Shown: positions 25,908 to 35,571, counted from the stretch's first letter. The stretch: DNA of 64,000 nucleotides from Mesorhizobium sp. M1E.F.Ca.ET.045.02.1.1 (GCF_003952485.1 NZ_CP034447.1:3424501-3488500), one strand, 5' to 3'. Notes: generated by a model from the letters alone, not told the origin. Made by a program: numbers and translations.

Positions 25908-28724
25908 CTACTGCCCCAGCCGTTCGAGCAGGATGGGCACATGGACCTGGTCGGATTTGTAGTTGCCGGTCAGCATGTACATCATGATGTTGACGCCGGC
26001 GCGCAGCGCGTAGACGCGCTGCATCGGATCCGGCGGCACGGTCGGCAGCATCGGGTCGCCGTTCTCGTCGACGGCCCAGGCGCCGGCGAAATCGTTGGCG
26101 GTGATCATGATCGGCGAAACGCCGTCGCCGGTGCGCACCGGACGGTTCTCGGTATTACTGGCGTCGAGCGAGGCCTCAACCCAGAGCGGGCTGCCGTTGA
26201 ACCGGCCCGGAAACTCCGGAAGGATGAAGAAGGATTTCGTCAGCACATGGTCCGACGGCACGGGCTCCAGCGGCGGCACGTTGAGATTGGCGAGGATGTC
26301 GCGCAGCCGTTCGGTGGCGGGGCTTGCCGAGCCCGCGTCGATGCCGTTGGAGAACTGGTCGCGCGTGTCGAAGAGAACCGTTCCGCCCTGCTGCATGTAG
26401 GCGTCGATGCGGGCGATCGCCGCTTCGCTCGGCATCGGCGCGGTGGCGTCGATCGGCCAATAGATCAGCGGATAGAAGGTCAACTCATCCTTGGCGATGT
26501 CGACGCCGGCCGGCGGGCCGGGCTCCAGCGCCGTCTTCTCGACCAGGAAGCGGGTCAGGCCCTCGAGTCCGGCGCGGCTGATCGAATCGACGCCGGGCTC
26601 GCCGGTGATCACATAGGCGATGCGGGTTTTCGAAATATCCTCGATAGCCTGGGAGTCGCCGGGCTTCGAATCGTCCGCGCGGGCAAGATCGGTATGGCCG
26701 AAGAGCCCGCCAAGCACGATCAGCACGGCAGCAGCGGTCGCCGCGGCGCGTCGCGGCCGGCGCGACAACAGCCCGCCCATCCACAAGACGGCAAGCGTGT
26801 CGAGCAGCATCAGCAGGAGGGCCAGCGTGACCAGCGGACCTTTCAGATTCTCCGATTCGTCGAAGGCGTAGGGGATGGCGGTCACCGGCAGCGAGATCTG
26901 CGGCCGGGCAAGCGGTGTGAACGTGCTGGAGGCATTGAGCAGGTTATGGGCGAAGACGCCTGTCTCCGAGCCGTAGAGGCCGGGCGGGTTTTCCAGGGTC
27001 ACCGGCAACGGCCCGGCGCCCGGCACGAGCGGCCGCGCATCGGGCGTCGGCGGCACCAGCGCGCCGTCGGCGCCGATCATGCGATAGGGCGCCAGCGATG
27101 CGGCCGTGGCCTCGGCATTGGCGACCGCCGCGCCCTGGTTGCGCGACAGTTGCACGATGCGCCTCAGCATCTCGACGAAGCTGCCGGAGATCGGCAGGTT
27201 CGACCAGGTCGCTTCGGGTGTAACGTGGAAGAGCACGAGCGTGCCCTTGCCCTTCTTCATACCTGTCACCAGCGGCGTGCCGTCGGCCAGCGTCGCCCAG
27301 GTGCGCTCGACGATGTCGGGCGTGGGTTCGGCGAGCACCTGCCGGCTGACCGTCACCTCGGTTGGCGGCGCGAGATCGGCGAACGGGCCGTTCTTCGGGA
27401 ATTCGGTGACCTGCTGCGGCGTCGTCCAGGACAGCGCGCCACCCAGCGCACGCTCGCCGCTGCGCAACCTGACCGGCAAGAGGTCGTCGTCATTGCCGGC
27501 GGCGGCCAGCCGGGAGCCGGCAAAGCGCACCAGCGTGCCGCCATTGTTCACCCAGTCGACCAGCCGTTGCCGGACCTGCTCGGGAATGGTGCCGACATCG
27601 GCCATGATGATCATCGCCGGCTTCTGGTCGAGAAGCTGCGGAATGGCGTCGGCCAGGTCGGCGCTCGACGGCTCGACCAGATCGGCGAAGGGCTGCAGGG
27701 CGCGGCGAATGTAGTAGAGCGGCGACAAGAGCGGCTGCGCCTGGTCGGCCTCGGCCTGCGACAAGAGCCCGACGCGGCGGCGCTTGGAGCTTTCGTCGAG
27801 CACGCGCACGCCGCCGGCCTGGTGCTCGCCGTCGAGCGCGATCGAAGCGAAGTCGTTGCGCAATTCGAACGGCACGGCCATCGTTCCGGTGGCGGTGGTT
27901 TCGCCCGGCGCGAAGGTCAGCGTCGCGTCGGCGATACGGCGGCCCTTGTCGTCGAAGGCGCCCGCGGTGACCTGCGCCGGCGCCGGATCGCCCGGCGCGC
28001 GGATGGCGGTCAGCGCAAAGCCGTCGACCTGGTTGTCGGCATCGGTCAGGCCGGTGAGCGAGATCCGGTCGGAGGTGGCCCAGACCAGCCGCGCGGCATT
28101 TTTTTCCAGAAGCATCTTGAACGCCGCTTCGTCGCCGTTGGCCGCCAGGCCATCGGCAAGCACGGCGACGCTGGCACCCGGCAGGCGCTCCAATGTGGCG
28201 GCGACACGGGCATAGACGGCGGGGCGGTCGGTCGGGATCGGACGCGGCTTTGCCGCGCGCAGCCGATCAAGCGCGGCCGACGCATCGAAAGGGCCGATCT
28301 CGGCATTGGGTTTCTCGGCGGTGAAGGCGATGACGACCGGCACGCCGTTCGAGCCGGCATCGGCAATCAGCCGCTCGGCGGTGGCGACGCGCTTGCCCCA
28401 ATCGGCCGCACTTGCCCAGTCATTGTCGATGACCAACGCCAGCGCAGAGCCCTCCGCCGGCAGCTTTTCGCGCGGATTGAAGACCGGTTCCGCAAGCGCT
28501 GCGATGACGAGGGCAGCCATCAGCAGGCGAAGCAGCGTCAGCCACCAAGGGCTTTGATGCGGCGTCTCTTCGCGCCTGAGGACCCGGGCAAGGATTCTCA
28601 GCGGCGGAAAGACCTCGGTCTGCGGCCTGGGCGGCGTGAGCCTCAGCAGCCACCAGATCACCGGCAGGGCCAGCAGGCCCCACAGCACCATCGGCGCGCC
28701 GAAGGAAAGCGGCAGCCAGCTCAT
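25908..28724 (-). CDS. DUF4159 protein with BatA-like N-terminus
   Basis: The product is 938 residues. The N-terminus (LSFGAPMVLWGLLALPVIWW, about 6-25) is the aerotolerance/BatA type with two membrane helices; a further helix pair lies near 650-690. The C-terminal part (about 725-935) opens TRIAYVITGEPGVDSISR and contains FYPLIYWP and QQGGTVLFDTRDQ, the DUF4159 pattern. The ATG at 28724 follows GGAAAGGCGG and overlaps the DUF58 stop (ATGA). It probably forms a membrane complex with the DUF58 protein and the product of the next gene, acted on by MoxR. Confidence 0.9.
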   Translation of the reverse strand: MSWLPLSFGAPMVLWGLLALPVIWWLLRLTPPRPQTEVFPPLRILARVLRREETPHQSPWWLTLLRLLMAALVIAALAEPVFNPREKLPAEGSALALVIDNDWASAADWGKRVATAERLIADAGSNGVPVVIAFTAEKPNAEIGPFDASAALDRLRAAKPRPIPTDRPAVYARVAATLERLPGASVAVLADGLAANGDEAAFKMLLEKNAARLVWATSDRISLTGLTDADNQVDGFALTAIRAPGDPAPAQVTAGAFDDKGRRIADATLTFAPGETTATGTMAVPFELRNDFASIALDGEHQAGGVRVLDESSKRRRVGLLSQAEADQAQPLLSPLYYIRRALQPFADLVEPSSADLADAIPQLLDQKPAMIIMADVGTIPEQVRQRLVDWVNNGGTLVRFAGSRLAAAGNDDDLLPVRLRSGERALGGALSWTTPQQVTEFPKNGPFADLAPPTEVTVSRQVLAEPTPDIVERTWATLADGTPLVTGMKKGKGTLVLFHVTPEATWSNLPISGSFVEMLRRIVQLSRNQGAAVANAEATAASLAPYRMIGADGALVPPTPDARPLVPGAGPLPVTLENPPGLYGSETGVFAHNLLNASSTFTPLARPQISLPVTAIPYAFDESENLKGPLVTLALLLMLLDTLAVLWMGGLLSRRPRRAAATAAAVLIVLGGLFGHTDLARADDSKPGDSQAIEDISKTRIAYVITGEPGVDSISRAGLEGLTRFLVEKTALEPGPPAGVDIAKDELTFYPLIYWPIDATAPMPSEAAIARIDAYMQQGGTVLFDTRDQFSNGIDAGSASPATERLRDILANLNVPPLEPVPSDHVLTKSFFILPEFPGRFNGSPLWVEASLDASNTENRPVRTGDGVSPIMITANDFAGAWAVDENGDPMLPTVPPDPMQRVYALRAGVNIMMYMLTGNYKSDQVHVPILLERLGQ

Positions 28725-29731
28725 GCGACCGCCTTTCCGGCGAGACCGCCACTGGCGGTCAGCCTCGCATGACTGGCGCCGGCAGCCAGCCCTGCATGAC
28801 CGGAGGTCAACCCGGCATGACTGGAGGTCAGCCCTGGACGGGTGCTGTCGGCGGTCATCGCCATGTGGATACGCACCAGCGCTTCGGAGGCGAGGCGGTC
28901 GGTATGGTTGACGGTGAAGCTCCAGCCGAGACGCCTGCACCAGCCGGCCAGTTCCTGGCGGCGGGCGGTATAGAGCAGGCGGTATTCCTCACCCAGCATC
29001 TCGGCGCGGCCGGCGGTCAGCTTGTCGCCGGTTTCCGGATCGGTGAATTCGGTGCGGCCGGCATAGGGGAAGGTCTCCTCGGCCGGGTCCGCGACCTCGA
29101 TCAGATGCGCGCGCACGCCATGGCGGGCGAGCACGTCGAGCCAGCCCATGGTTTCCTCGACCGGATCGAGGAAATCGCTGACGATGACGATATCGCAGAA
29201 GCGGCGGATGGCTGACAGGTCGGGCTTGGCCGGCAGCGCGCCGGCGTGGCTGAGCTGGGCGGCGATGCGTTCGGCGCCGTTGCGGGCCGTGAACGGGTCG
29301 GTGAGGCCCGGCCAGGCGATGCGCTCGCCGCTGCGCGACAGAAGCTCGGCCATTGCGAGCGCCAGCACCAACGCGCGCGATTCCTTGGAAACGCTGGCTC
29401 CCGCGGATTTGTAAAGCATGGAGGGGGAGGGGTCCGCCCACAGCCACACCGTGTGGGCAGCCTCCCACTCACGGTCGCGCACATAGGTATGATCGTCGCG
29501 GGCAGAGCGGCGCCAGTCGATGCGCGAGGAATCGCCTTCGACATAGGGCCTGAACTGCCAGAAATTCTCGCCGATGCCGCGCTTGCGGCGGCCATGCCAG
29601 CCGGCGATCACCGTGTTGACGATGCGGCGGGCCTCGACCAGCAGATCCGGCACCAAAGAGGCCCGCAACCGACCACGGGCGAGCGCGTCGCGCGTCGCAA
29701 CCGGTGCCTGGACCTCGCCTATTCGACCCAT
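28721..29731 (-). CDS. DUF58 protein
   Basis: The product is 336 residues. The DUF58 core starts RKRGIGENFWQFRPYVEGD followed by RIDWRRSARDD (about 50-82), and a VWA-like part with DIVIVSDFLDP lies near 180. It ends in an unusual tail of about 40 residues (about 297-336) built from short repeats such as GLTSSHAGLTSGHAGL, encoded by a 21-base tandem repeat at about 28790-28831. The start overlaps the MoxR stop (TGATG) and the end overlaps the DUF4159 start. DUF58 proteins are partners of MoxR ATPases. Confidence 0.92.
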   Translation of the reverse strand: MGRIGEVQAPVATRDALARGRLRASLVPDLLVEARRIVNTVIAGWHGRRKRGIGENFWQFRPYVEGDSSRIDWRRSARDDHTYVRDREWEAAHTVWLWADPSPSMLYKSAGASVSKESRALVLALAMAELLSRSGERIAWPGLTDPFTARNGAERIAAQLSHAGALPAKPDLSAIRRFCDIVIVSDFLDPVEETMGWLDVLARHGVRAHLIEVADPAEETFPYAGRTEFTDPETGDKLTAGRAEMLGEEYRLLYTARRQELAGWCRRLGWSFTVNHTDRLASEALVRIHMAMTADSTRPGLTSSHAGLTSGHAGLAAGASHARLTASGGLAGKAVA

Positions 29732-30735
29732 CAGATGCCTTTTGCCAGCTTCGCCACCACGTCGCGCACGGAAGTGCCTTCGGCGCGGGCAGCGAAAGTC
29801 AGCGCCATACGATGCTGCAGCACCGGCTCGGCCAAGGCACGGATGTCGTCGACCGACGGTGCCAACCTGCCATCATATAGTGCGCGAGCCCGGGCGCACA
29901 GGGTCAACGCCTGGCTGGCGCGTGGACCCGGACCCCAGGCGACGTGCTTGTCGGTGTCGGCATTGCCCTGACCCGGACGGGCCGAGCGCACCAGCTTCAG
30001 AATGGCCTCGACGACGCTCTCGGGCACCGGCATGCCGCGGATCAGCGTCTGGATTTCCTTGAGCCGAGCCGGCTGCAGCACATTGTCGGCCTTGGCCTCC
30101 TCGACGCCGGTGGTTTCGAGCAGGATGCGGCGCTCGGCCTCGATATCCGGGTAAAGGATGTCGACCTGCATCAGGAAGCGGTCGAGCTGCGCCTCGGGCA
30201 GCGGATAGGTGCCTTCCTGCTCCAGCGGGTTCTGTGTCGCCAGCACATGGAAGGGCGAAGGCAGGTCGTATCGGGCGCCGGCGATGGTGACGTGATACTC
30301 CTGCATCGACTGCAGCAGCGCCGACTGCGTGCGCGGCGAAGCGCGATTGATCTCGTCCGCCATCAAAAGCTGCGTGAAGATCGGCCCGGAAATGAAGCGG
30401 AAGGAGCGCTTGCCGAATTCGTCCTGCTCCATCACCTCGGAGCCGAGGATGTCGGAAGGCATCAGATCGGGCGTGAACTGGACGCGGCGGGAATCGAGAC
30501 CGAGAACGATGCCAAGCGTCTCGACCAGCTTGGTCTTGGCGAGACCCGGCACGCCGACGAGCAGCGCGTGACCGCCGGCAAGCAACGCCACCAGCGTGCG
30601 TTCGACGACGGCTTCCTGGCCGAAGATCACCCTCCCGACGGCGTCGCGGGCCTTCGAGATGTCGGCCAGCGCCTTCTCGGCCTCCTCGATCATCGCCTTG
30701 TCGCTCAACGGGCTTTCCTTGATCATCACGCTCAT
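29731..30735 (-). CDS. MoxR-family AAA+ ATPase
   Basis: The product is 334 residues. Walker A is GVPGLAKTK, Walker B LLMADEINRASPRTQSALL, sensor 1 lies in VLATQNPLEQEGTYPLPEAQ, and the lid domain at the C-terminus has WGPGPRASQAL. The ATG at 30735 follows AAGGATCGAACGGC. It is first in a four-gene operon with DUF58, DUF4159 and a large membrane protein. MoxR ATPases act as chaperones that mature or activate VWA-type partners. It is divergent from the DUF1285 gene. Confidence 0.94.
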   Translation of the reverse strand: MSVMIKESPLSDKAMIEEAEKALADISKARDAVGRVIFGQEAVVERTLVALLAGGHALLVGVPGLAKTKLVETLGIVLGLDSRRVQFTPDLMPSDILGSEVMEQDEFGKRSFRFISGPIFTQLLMADEINRASPRTQSALLQSMQEYHVTIAGARYDLPSPFHVLATQNPLEQEGTYPLPEAQLDRFLMQVDILYPDIEAERRILLETTGVEEAKADNVLQPARLKEIQTLIRGMPVPESVVEAILKLVRSARPGQGNADTDKHVAWGPGPRASQALTLCARARALYDGRLAPSVDDIRALAEPVLQHRMALTFAARAEGTSVRDVVAKLAKGI

Positions 30736-30889
30736 GCCGTTCGATCCTTGTGGTTGGAAATACCGGCCTGCATTCTCAAAGTCGCAGAATGCCGCGATTC
30801 GGCCTCTCCTGGCGTCTGCATTCGAACTTAAATCACAGACTTGGGCCGACAAGGCTGACAATCGGGACAACAGTGACTATTTCGTGACC

Positions 30890-31519
30890 ATGACCGAACG
30901 TGTCGAGCATCGCGAACAGAGTTTGACCGGCGCCACCGAGGCGCGTGGGCTGGAAGCGCTGATCTCGCGCGCGGCGCGCGCCGGCAAGGGACCGGCCCCG
31001 GTGGAGCGCTGGAATCCGGACTTCTGCGGCGATCTCGACATGGAGATCAGGGCCGATGGCACCTGGTTCTATCTCGGCACGCCGATCGGGCGCATGCCGC
31101 TGGTGCAGCTCTTTTCCAGCGTCTTGCGCAAGGATGCCGACGGCAGAACCTACCTGGTGACGCCGGTGGAGCGCGTGGGCATCCGCGTCGCCGACGCGCC
31201 CTTCATCGCCGTCGAGATGAACGTGTCGGGGACCGGCGAGGGTCAGGTCATCACCTTCCGCACCAATGTCGGCGACGTGGTCACGGCCGGAGCCGGCCAT
31301 CCGCTGCGCTTCGTCGACGAGGACGCGACGGGCGGGCTCAAGCCCTATGTGCTGGTGCGCGGTCGGCTGGAGGCGCTGGTGGCGCGGCCCGTGATGTATG
31401 AGCTTGTCGAACATGGCGAGGAGATCGATATCGACGGCAAGGCAATGTTCGCCGTCCGCTCCGGCGGCGAGGTCTATCCGATCATGCCGGCCGAAAAACT
31501 CGAGCGGCTAAGCGGGTGA
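30890..31519 (+). CDS. DUF1285 protein
   Basis: The product is 209 residues. It contains PVERWNPDFCGDLDMEIRADGTWFYLGTPIGR (seen in parts at about 33-64), the DUF1285 pattern, and ends before the NUDIX gene with overlapping start and stop. The family is widespread in alphaproteobacteria and next to NUDIX and CCA genes; its role is not known. The ATG at 30890 was chosen; GTG 30884 is close. Confidence 0.88.
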   Translation: MTERVEHREQSLTGATEARGLEALISRAARAGKGPAPVERWNPDFCGDLDMEIRADGTWFYLGTPIGRMPLVQLFSSVLRKDADGRTYLVTPVERVGIRVADAPFIAVEMNVSGTGEGQVITFRTNVGDVVTAGAGHPLRFVDEDATGGLKPYVLVRGRLEALVARPVMYELVEHGEEIDIDGKAMFAVRSGGEVYPIMPAEKLERLSG

Positions 31520-32151
31520 TGGACCAGGTGGCGCCGGTGCCGTTCTCGATCGCGGATTTTCGCGCGCGCGCCGCGGCGCAGGCCGAGGTGCAAGCCGGCG
31601 ACGAGTTCGGCGATCATCGCTTCAATCCCGGCCACCCCAGGCTGAAGCACATAAAGCCGCTGCGCGACGCCGCGGTGCTGATCCCGGTCATCGATCACAC
31701 CGATGGCGCGACCGTGCTGCTCACCAAGCGCGCCGAGAAGCTGCGCAGCCATTCCGGGCAGGTGGCCTTCCCCGGCGGCACGATCGATCCGACGGATCCC
31801 GGCCCCGATGCCGCGGCTCTGCGCGAGACTTTCGAGGAGATCGGCCTCGACCGCGGCCACATCGAAATCATCGGCCGGATGCCCGATTATGTTTCCGGCA
31901 GCGGCTACCGCATCGTGCCGGTGCTTTCCGTGGTGCGGCCCGGCTTTTCGCTGACGCTCAATGCCGACGAGGTCGACGCCGCCTTCGAAGTGCCGCTGCG
32001 CTTCCTGATGGACCCGGCCAACCATGCGCGCGACAGCCGCATGTGGAACGACCTCGAATGGTTCTTCTACGAGATGCCCTATGGCGGCCAGCGCATCTGG
32101 GGCGTCACCGCGGGTATCATCCGCACGCTCTATGAAAGGCTCTATGCGTGA
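31519..32151 (+). CDS. NUDIX hydrolase, CoA pyrophosphatase type
   Basis: The product is 210 residues. The NUDIX box appears as FPGGTIDPTD followed by AALRETFEEIGL (about 87-112), with the Asp-for-Glu form usual for CoA pyrophosphatases. These enzymes split CoA or related dinucleotides to remove damaged forms. The start overlaps the DUF1285 stop and its end overlaps the CCA-enzyme GTG (GTGA), so the three genes are translationally coupled. Confidence 0.9.
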   Translation: MDQVAPVPFSIADFRARAAAQAEVQAGDEFGDHRFNPGHPRLKHIKPLRDAAVLIPVIDHTDGATVLLTKRAEKLRSHSGQVAFPGGTIDPTDPGPDAAALRETFEEIGLDRGHIEIIGRMPDYVSGSGYRIVPVLSVVRPGFSLTLNADEVDAAFEVPLRFLMDPANHARDSRMWNDLEWFFYEMPYGGQRIWGVTAGIIRTLYERLYA

Positions 32152-33416
32152 GTGCCGAGGTGTCTCTTTCGGGCAGGGCGGACTGGCTCGGTGAAAAGCA
32201 TCTGCAGCGGCTGCTCGCCGCGCTGAAGGAGGGCGGCGAGGAGGCGCGCGTGGCCGGCGGCGCGGTGCGCAATGCGCTGATCGGCCAGCCGGTCGCCGAC
32301 ATCGACATCGCCGCCACGACCGTGCCCGAGGAGACCATCCGGCGCGCCGAGGCCGCCGGCTTCAAGACGGTGCCGACCGGTATCGAGCACGGCACGATCA
32401 CGGCGATCGGCGGCGGCAAGGCCTACGAGGTCACGACGCTCAGAGCCGATATCGAGACCGACGGCCGGCGGGCGAAAGTGATCTACGGACGCGACTGGAA
32501 GCTCGACGCCGAGCGCCGCGACTTCACCATCAACGCGCTCTATGCCGACGCCGACGGGACGGTCGTCGACCTCGTCGGCGGCGTCGCCGACATCGAGGCG
32601 CGGCGTTTGCGCTTCATCGGCGAGCCGGAAGCGCGCATCCGCGAGGACTACCTGCGCATCCTGCGCTTCTTCCGCTTTTTCGCCTGGTATGGCGACGGCC
32701 GCCCCGATGCCGAGGGGTTGAAGGCCTGCGCCAGGCTGAAGGACGGGCTCAGCCGGCTTTCGGCCGAACGCGTCTGGTCCGAGTTGAAGAAGCTGCTTTC
32801 GGCGTCCGATCCGTCGCGCGCACTGCTGTGGATGCGCCAGGCCGGCGTTCTCACCGCCGTGCTGCCGGAGAGCGAGAAGTGGGGCATTGACGCCATCCAT
32901 GGGCTGGTCAGGACCGAAAAGGATCTCGGCTGGAATGCCGATCCGCTGTTCAGGCTGGAGGCAATGGTGCCGCCGGATGCCGCGCGCATGAAGGTGCTTG
33001 CCGAAAGGCTGAGATTTTCGACCAGCGAGGGCGAACGGCTCAAGCAATGGGCGCTGACGGCTTCGCCGGAATCCAAGACAACCGAGACGGAACTTGCGAA
33101 GAGGCTCTATTTCGGAAACCGCGACGGTTTCCTCGATCGGCTTCGGCTCGCTCTCGCCGCCGCGCGGACACGTGCCGTCGAGGACAATCAGGCCATGCTG
33201 GAAGCCGGTGGTTACTCCCGCTTGCTAGGCTTCGCCTTGAAATGGGAAAAGCCGACCTTTCCAATCAAGGGCGCCGACCTGACCGAACTCGGCGCGTCAC
33301 CCGGCCCGAAGCTTGGCGCGACGCTGAAGAACCTCGAGAAGGAATGGGTGGATTCCGGATTCGCCATGGATCGCGGTGCGCTGCTCAAGCGCGCCGCGAA
33401 GGCACTCGAGGCCTAG
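32148..33416 (+). CDS. cca: CCA-adding tRNA nucleotidyltransferase
   Basis: The product is 422 residues starting with GTG. The class II nucleotidyltransferase head has VAGGAVRNALIG (about 35-46) and the metal-binding DIDIA (about 51-55). RRDFTINALY and the RNA-binding segment YLRILRFFRFF follow. Long helical body and tail are as usual. It adds or repairs the CCA end of tRNAs. It is last of the coupled trio and is convergent with the subtilase gene. Confidence 0.92.
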   Translation: MSAEVSLSGRADWLGEKHLQRLLAALKEGGEEARVAGGAVRNALIGQPVADIDIAATTVPEETIRRAEAAGFKTVPTGIEHGTITAIGGGKAYEVTTLRADIETDGRRAKVIYGRDWKLDAERRDFTINALYADADGTVVDLVGGVADIEARRLRFIGEPEARIREDYLRILRFFRFFAWYGDGRPDAEGLKACARLKDGLSRLSAERVWSELKKLLSASDPSRALLWMRQAGVLTAVLPESEKWGIDAIHGLVRTEKDLGWNADPLFRLEAMVPPDAARMKVLAERLRFSTSEGERLKQWALTASPESKTTETELAKRLYFGNRDGFLDRLRLALAAARTRAVEDNQAMLEAGGYSRLLGFALKWEKPTFPIKGADLTELGASPGPKLGATLKNLEKEWVDSGFAMDRGALLKRAAKALEA

Positions 33417-33443
33417 CGCGGCAAGCCGTAGGATCGCCGCGGC

Positions 33444-34427
33444 TCAACGTATCGACACGGGGGCCAACGCGCGCGAAAGGCTTGCCTCGCCCTTGCCGTA
33501 GATGGACGGGTCGTAATTGACCAGTGTGTCGGTACGGGCCGTGTTGAGCAGGTCGTTGGTGATCTGAACCGGCGTCGCCTTGGTGAATTTGCTGCCGATG
33601 ATCGCGGCGTATCCGGAGATGATCGGCGCGGCGAAGGACGTGCCGTAAAGGCCAGTCTTGTCGCCTTCGACGCCGACCACCAGGAAGTGGCCCTGCACGG
33701 CCGGGTCGGAGCCGGCATAGTTGGAATACCAGGCAAGCTGAGCCTTGCTGGACGCAGTGCCGTTTGTCGACAGCGCGCCGACGAAGATCGCCGTCGGTTT
33801 GCCGATCAGGGCGAGGTCGAGATAGTCCTGCTGGCCGCCGGTCACCCCGCCGACGGCGACCGAGTCGTTGCCTGCCGCCTTCGAGACGATGGCCGATCCC
33901 TTGGTGGCGTAGGAAATGATCGAGGACTCCTCCGGGGCCCACCAGATCTGGCTCACGCTGTAGCCCGCGGTGGTGTACATGCCGTAGCTGAGGTTGAGCA
34001 CGTTACGGCCGCGTGCCAGCGGAACGGCCGAACTCGTCGAGAAATCCTTGGAGCGAATGGTCGCCGCGGGAGCGATCATGCTTGCCTCCTCGCGCGTCCA
34101 TTCGCCATGCCGCTGGGTCTGCACGCCGAGCCCGAAATTGCCGGAGAAGCGCGATGAACTGCTGAAGTCGTCGACGATGGTGATGGTGACGCCCTTGCCC
34201 TTGTAGCCGGCTGCCCATGCGGCGCCGACGTCGGGGCTCATCCAGCTCTGTACTGCCTGGGTCGTTGCCTTTGCGACCGGGATCCTCGCGCTCACGCATA
34301 TGGATCCACCGCCGTGGCACAACGCGGCCGCCTCGTCCGCGTCGAGGGCTTCCTGCGCCGAGGCGATGGACGCCGGCAAAAGGACGAGCGCCGCGGCAAT
34401 GCCGAACTTCCAGAAATTACCAGACAT
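33444..34427 (-). CDS. Exported subtilisin-like (S8) serine peptidase
   Basis: The product is 327 residues from ATG 34427, which follows GGGAGTAAGAG. A signal peptide ends near SAQ-25. The catalytic Asp is D86 or D87 in ITIVDDF, Asn187 in KAAGND forms the oxyanion hole, and Ser264 lies in GTSFAAP. The His motif is unusual: H107 in QRHGEWT replaces the normal HGTHVAG. Two Cys (37 and 44) near the mature N-terminus may form a disulfide. There is no long propeptide or barrel. A gene for a small outer-membrane-like protein lies 87 bases upstream in the same direction, so the two may be an operon. Confidence 0.85.
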   Translation of the reverse strand: MSGNFWKFGIAAALVLLPASIASAQEALDADEAAALCHGGGSICVSARIPVAKATTQAVQSWMSPDVGAAWAAGYKGKGVTITIVDDFSSSSRFSGNFGLGVQTQRHGEWTREEASMIAPAATIRSKDFSTSSAVPLARGRNVLNLSYGMYTTAGYSVSQIWWAPEESSIISYATKGSAIVSKAAGNDSVAVGGVTGGQQDYLDLALIGKPTAIFVGALSTNGTASSKAQLAWYSNYAGSDPAVQGHFLVVGVEGDKTGLYGTSFAAPIISGYAAIIGSKFTKATPVQITNDLLNTARTDTLVNYDPSIYGKGEASLSRALAPVSIR

Positions 34428-34514
34428 GCTCTTACTCCCAGTCAAACAGGAACGAGGACGGACGATCGTAGACTTCGGGAGCAAGAAGACTTCTCATGCG
34501 CGACCTCCCGGCGA

Positions 34515-35093
34515 TCAGAAAGTAACACGGTAGTTGAGCCACAGGCGCAGCCTTTCGGGTGTAGCGTTAACCAGATATTTCAGCGTTTCCTCAGGCGCCG
34601 TCTCGCCGGCCGCGAGCCGGCAGTTGACGCTATAGGTGCCCAGATCCCCGTAGTCGGCCACGCAGGGCTTTTCGGTCAGGTTGCCGCCGAAGGTCGAGGT
34701 AACCGAAAGGGATAGGGTGCTGTTCAGGCTCGGATGAGTCTGGGTGAGAAAACCGAGCTTGAAGCTCGGCGCAATGCGGTATTTCTCGGCTTGTTCCCCG
34801 GTCCCAAATCCCCACAGGACGCCGCTGTTTTCGGTGAGCTGCGTGAGAAAATCGACATGCATGTCGACCCAATTGCTGTGGTACCACCGATTGAACGAGA
34901 CCCAGCTTCCGTCCTGCAACTCGTAGCCGCCATTGCCGAGGCCCCTCGCGCGGTCGCTGAGCCAAGACCCCTGGTGGATATCGACGAGCGACGTGGTCAT
35001 TTCCTGCGCCATCGCCGGCGAGACACCGAGGAATGCGCACAGCAGGAGTGCCGCTGCACCGAAACCACTTCGATTGTCGGACTTTTCGCGCAT
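34515..35093 (-). CDS. Small outer-membrane-like protein upstream of the subtilase
   Basis: The product is 192 residues. A signal peptide (hydrophobic about 11-27, ending AMAQ) is followed by strand-like alternating segments, many aromatic residues (SWVSFNRWYHSNWVDMHVDF) and a C-terminal NYRVTF ending in Phe, as in outer-membrane barrels. Two Cys lie near 150-165. An upstream ATG at 35177 exists, but ATG 35093 places the signal peptide correctly. No family was recognised. Pairing with the subtilase suggests it anchors, secretes or is cut by the protease; this is an inference. Confidence 0.65.
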   Translation of the reverse strand: MREKSDNRSGFGAAALLLCAFLGVSPAMAQEMTTSLVDIHQGSWLSDRARGLGNGGYELQDGSWVSFNRWYHSNWVDMHVDFLTQLTENSGVLWGFGTGEQAEKYRIAPSFKLGFLTQTHPSLNSTLSLSVTSTFGGNLTEKPCVADYGDLGTYSVNCRLAAGETAPEETLKYLVNATPERLRLWLNYRVTF

Positions 35094-35385
35094 GCGCGCA
35101 GCACCTCGTCCCGTCGGATCCGGACGCGCCTTGTGGCAAACGGCTCCTCGGGCAGCCGCCGTGGCCGGATCATGCACCTGACGTTCGCATGGAGACCGTT
35201 ACCGCGGGGTTATCCCAGCCGGCACGAATATAAGTTTTTGCTTGAAATCTTTGGGATTGAAGCCGGTTGTCGGCGATCGGGGCAGATCGCCGCGCGCAAA
35301 GCGGGATGCGCCCGGATGCTGCATCCCGCTCGCTGTCCTTGTCGGTGGTGTCGCGCAGAATCGGCGATTGCAGCCGGCCAACGCC

Positions 35386-35571
35386 TCAGGCCGCGTCGCG
35401 GACCTTCTGGATGCGCGAGCGGATCGCCTCGATCATCGTCTCGCGGATGATGGTTTCGCCATGCGTTTCACGCAGATGCTCGACCGCGCGGCGCATGACC
35501 TCCGCTTCTTCTTCTGCGCGCGTGTGCCAGTCACAGCCCGGGACGAGTGTTCCGCATTGGAATTCCTTCAT
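35386..35571 (-). CDS. DUF1059 small protein
   Basis: The product is 61 residues: MKEFQCGTLVPGCDWHTRAE then a helical part with HLRETHGE. The Cys-x7-Cys-x2-His start and the late His fit the DUF1059 family, small proteins that look like metal binders. GAAAGGAACGACC precedes the ATG. Role unknown. Confidence 0.82.
   Translation of the reverse strand: MKEFQCGTLVPGCDWHTRAEEEAEVMRRAVEHLRETHGETIIRETMIEAIRSRIQKVRDAA

Noticed and set aside
25941..28772. Plus-strand open frame of about 943 codons
   Set aside because: It lies fully opposite the DUF4159 gene, which has membrane helices and family motifs. The plus-strand product is His/Arg/Gly-rich without any motif.
35094..35385. Small frames between the outer-membrane-like gene and the DUF1059 gene
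   Set aside because: Short, without ribosome sites and of shadow-like Arg/Ser-rich composition.
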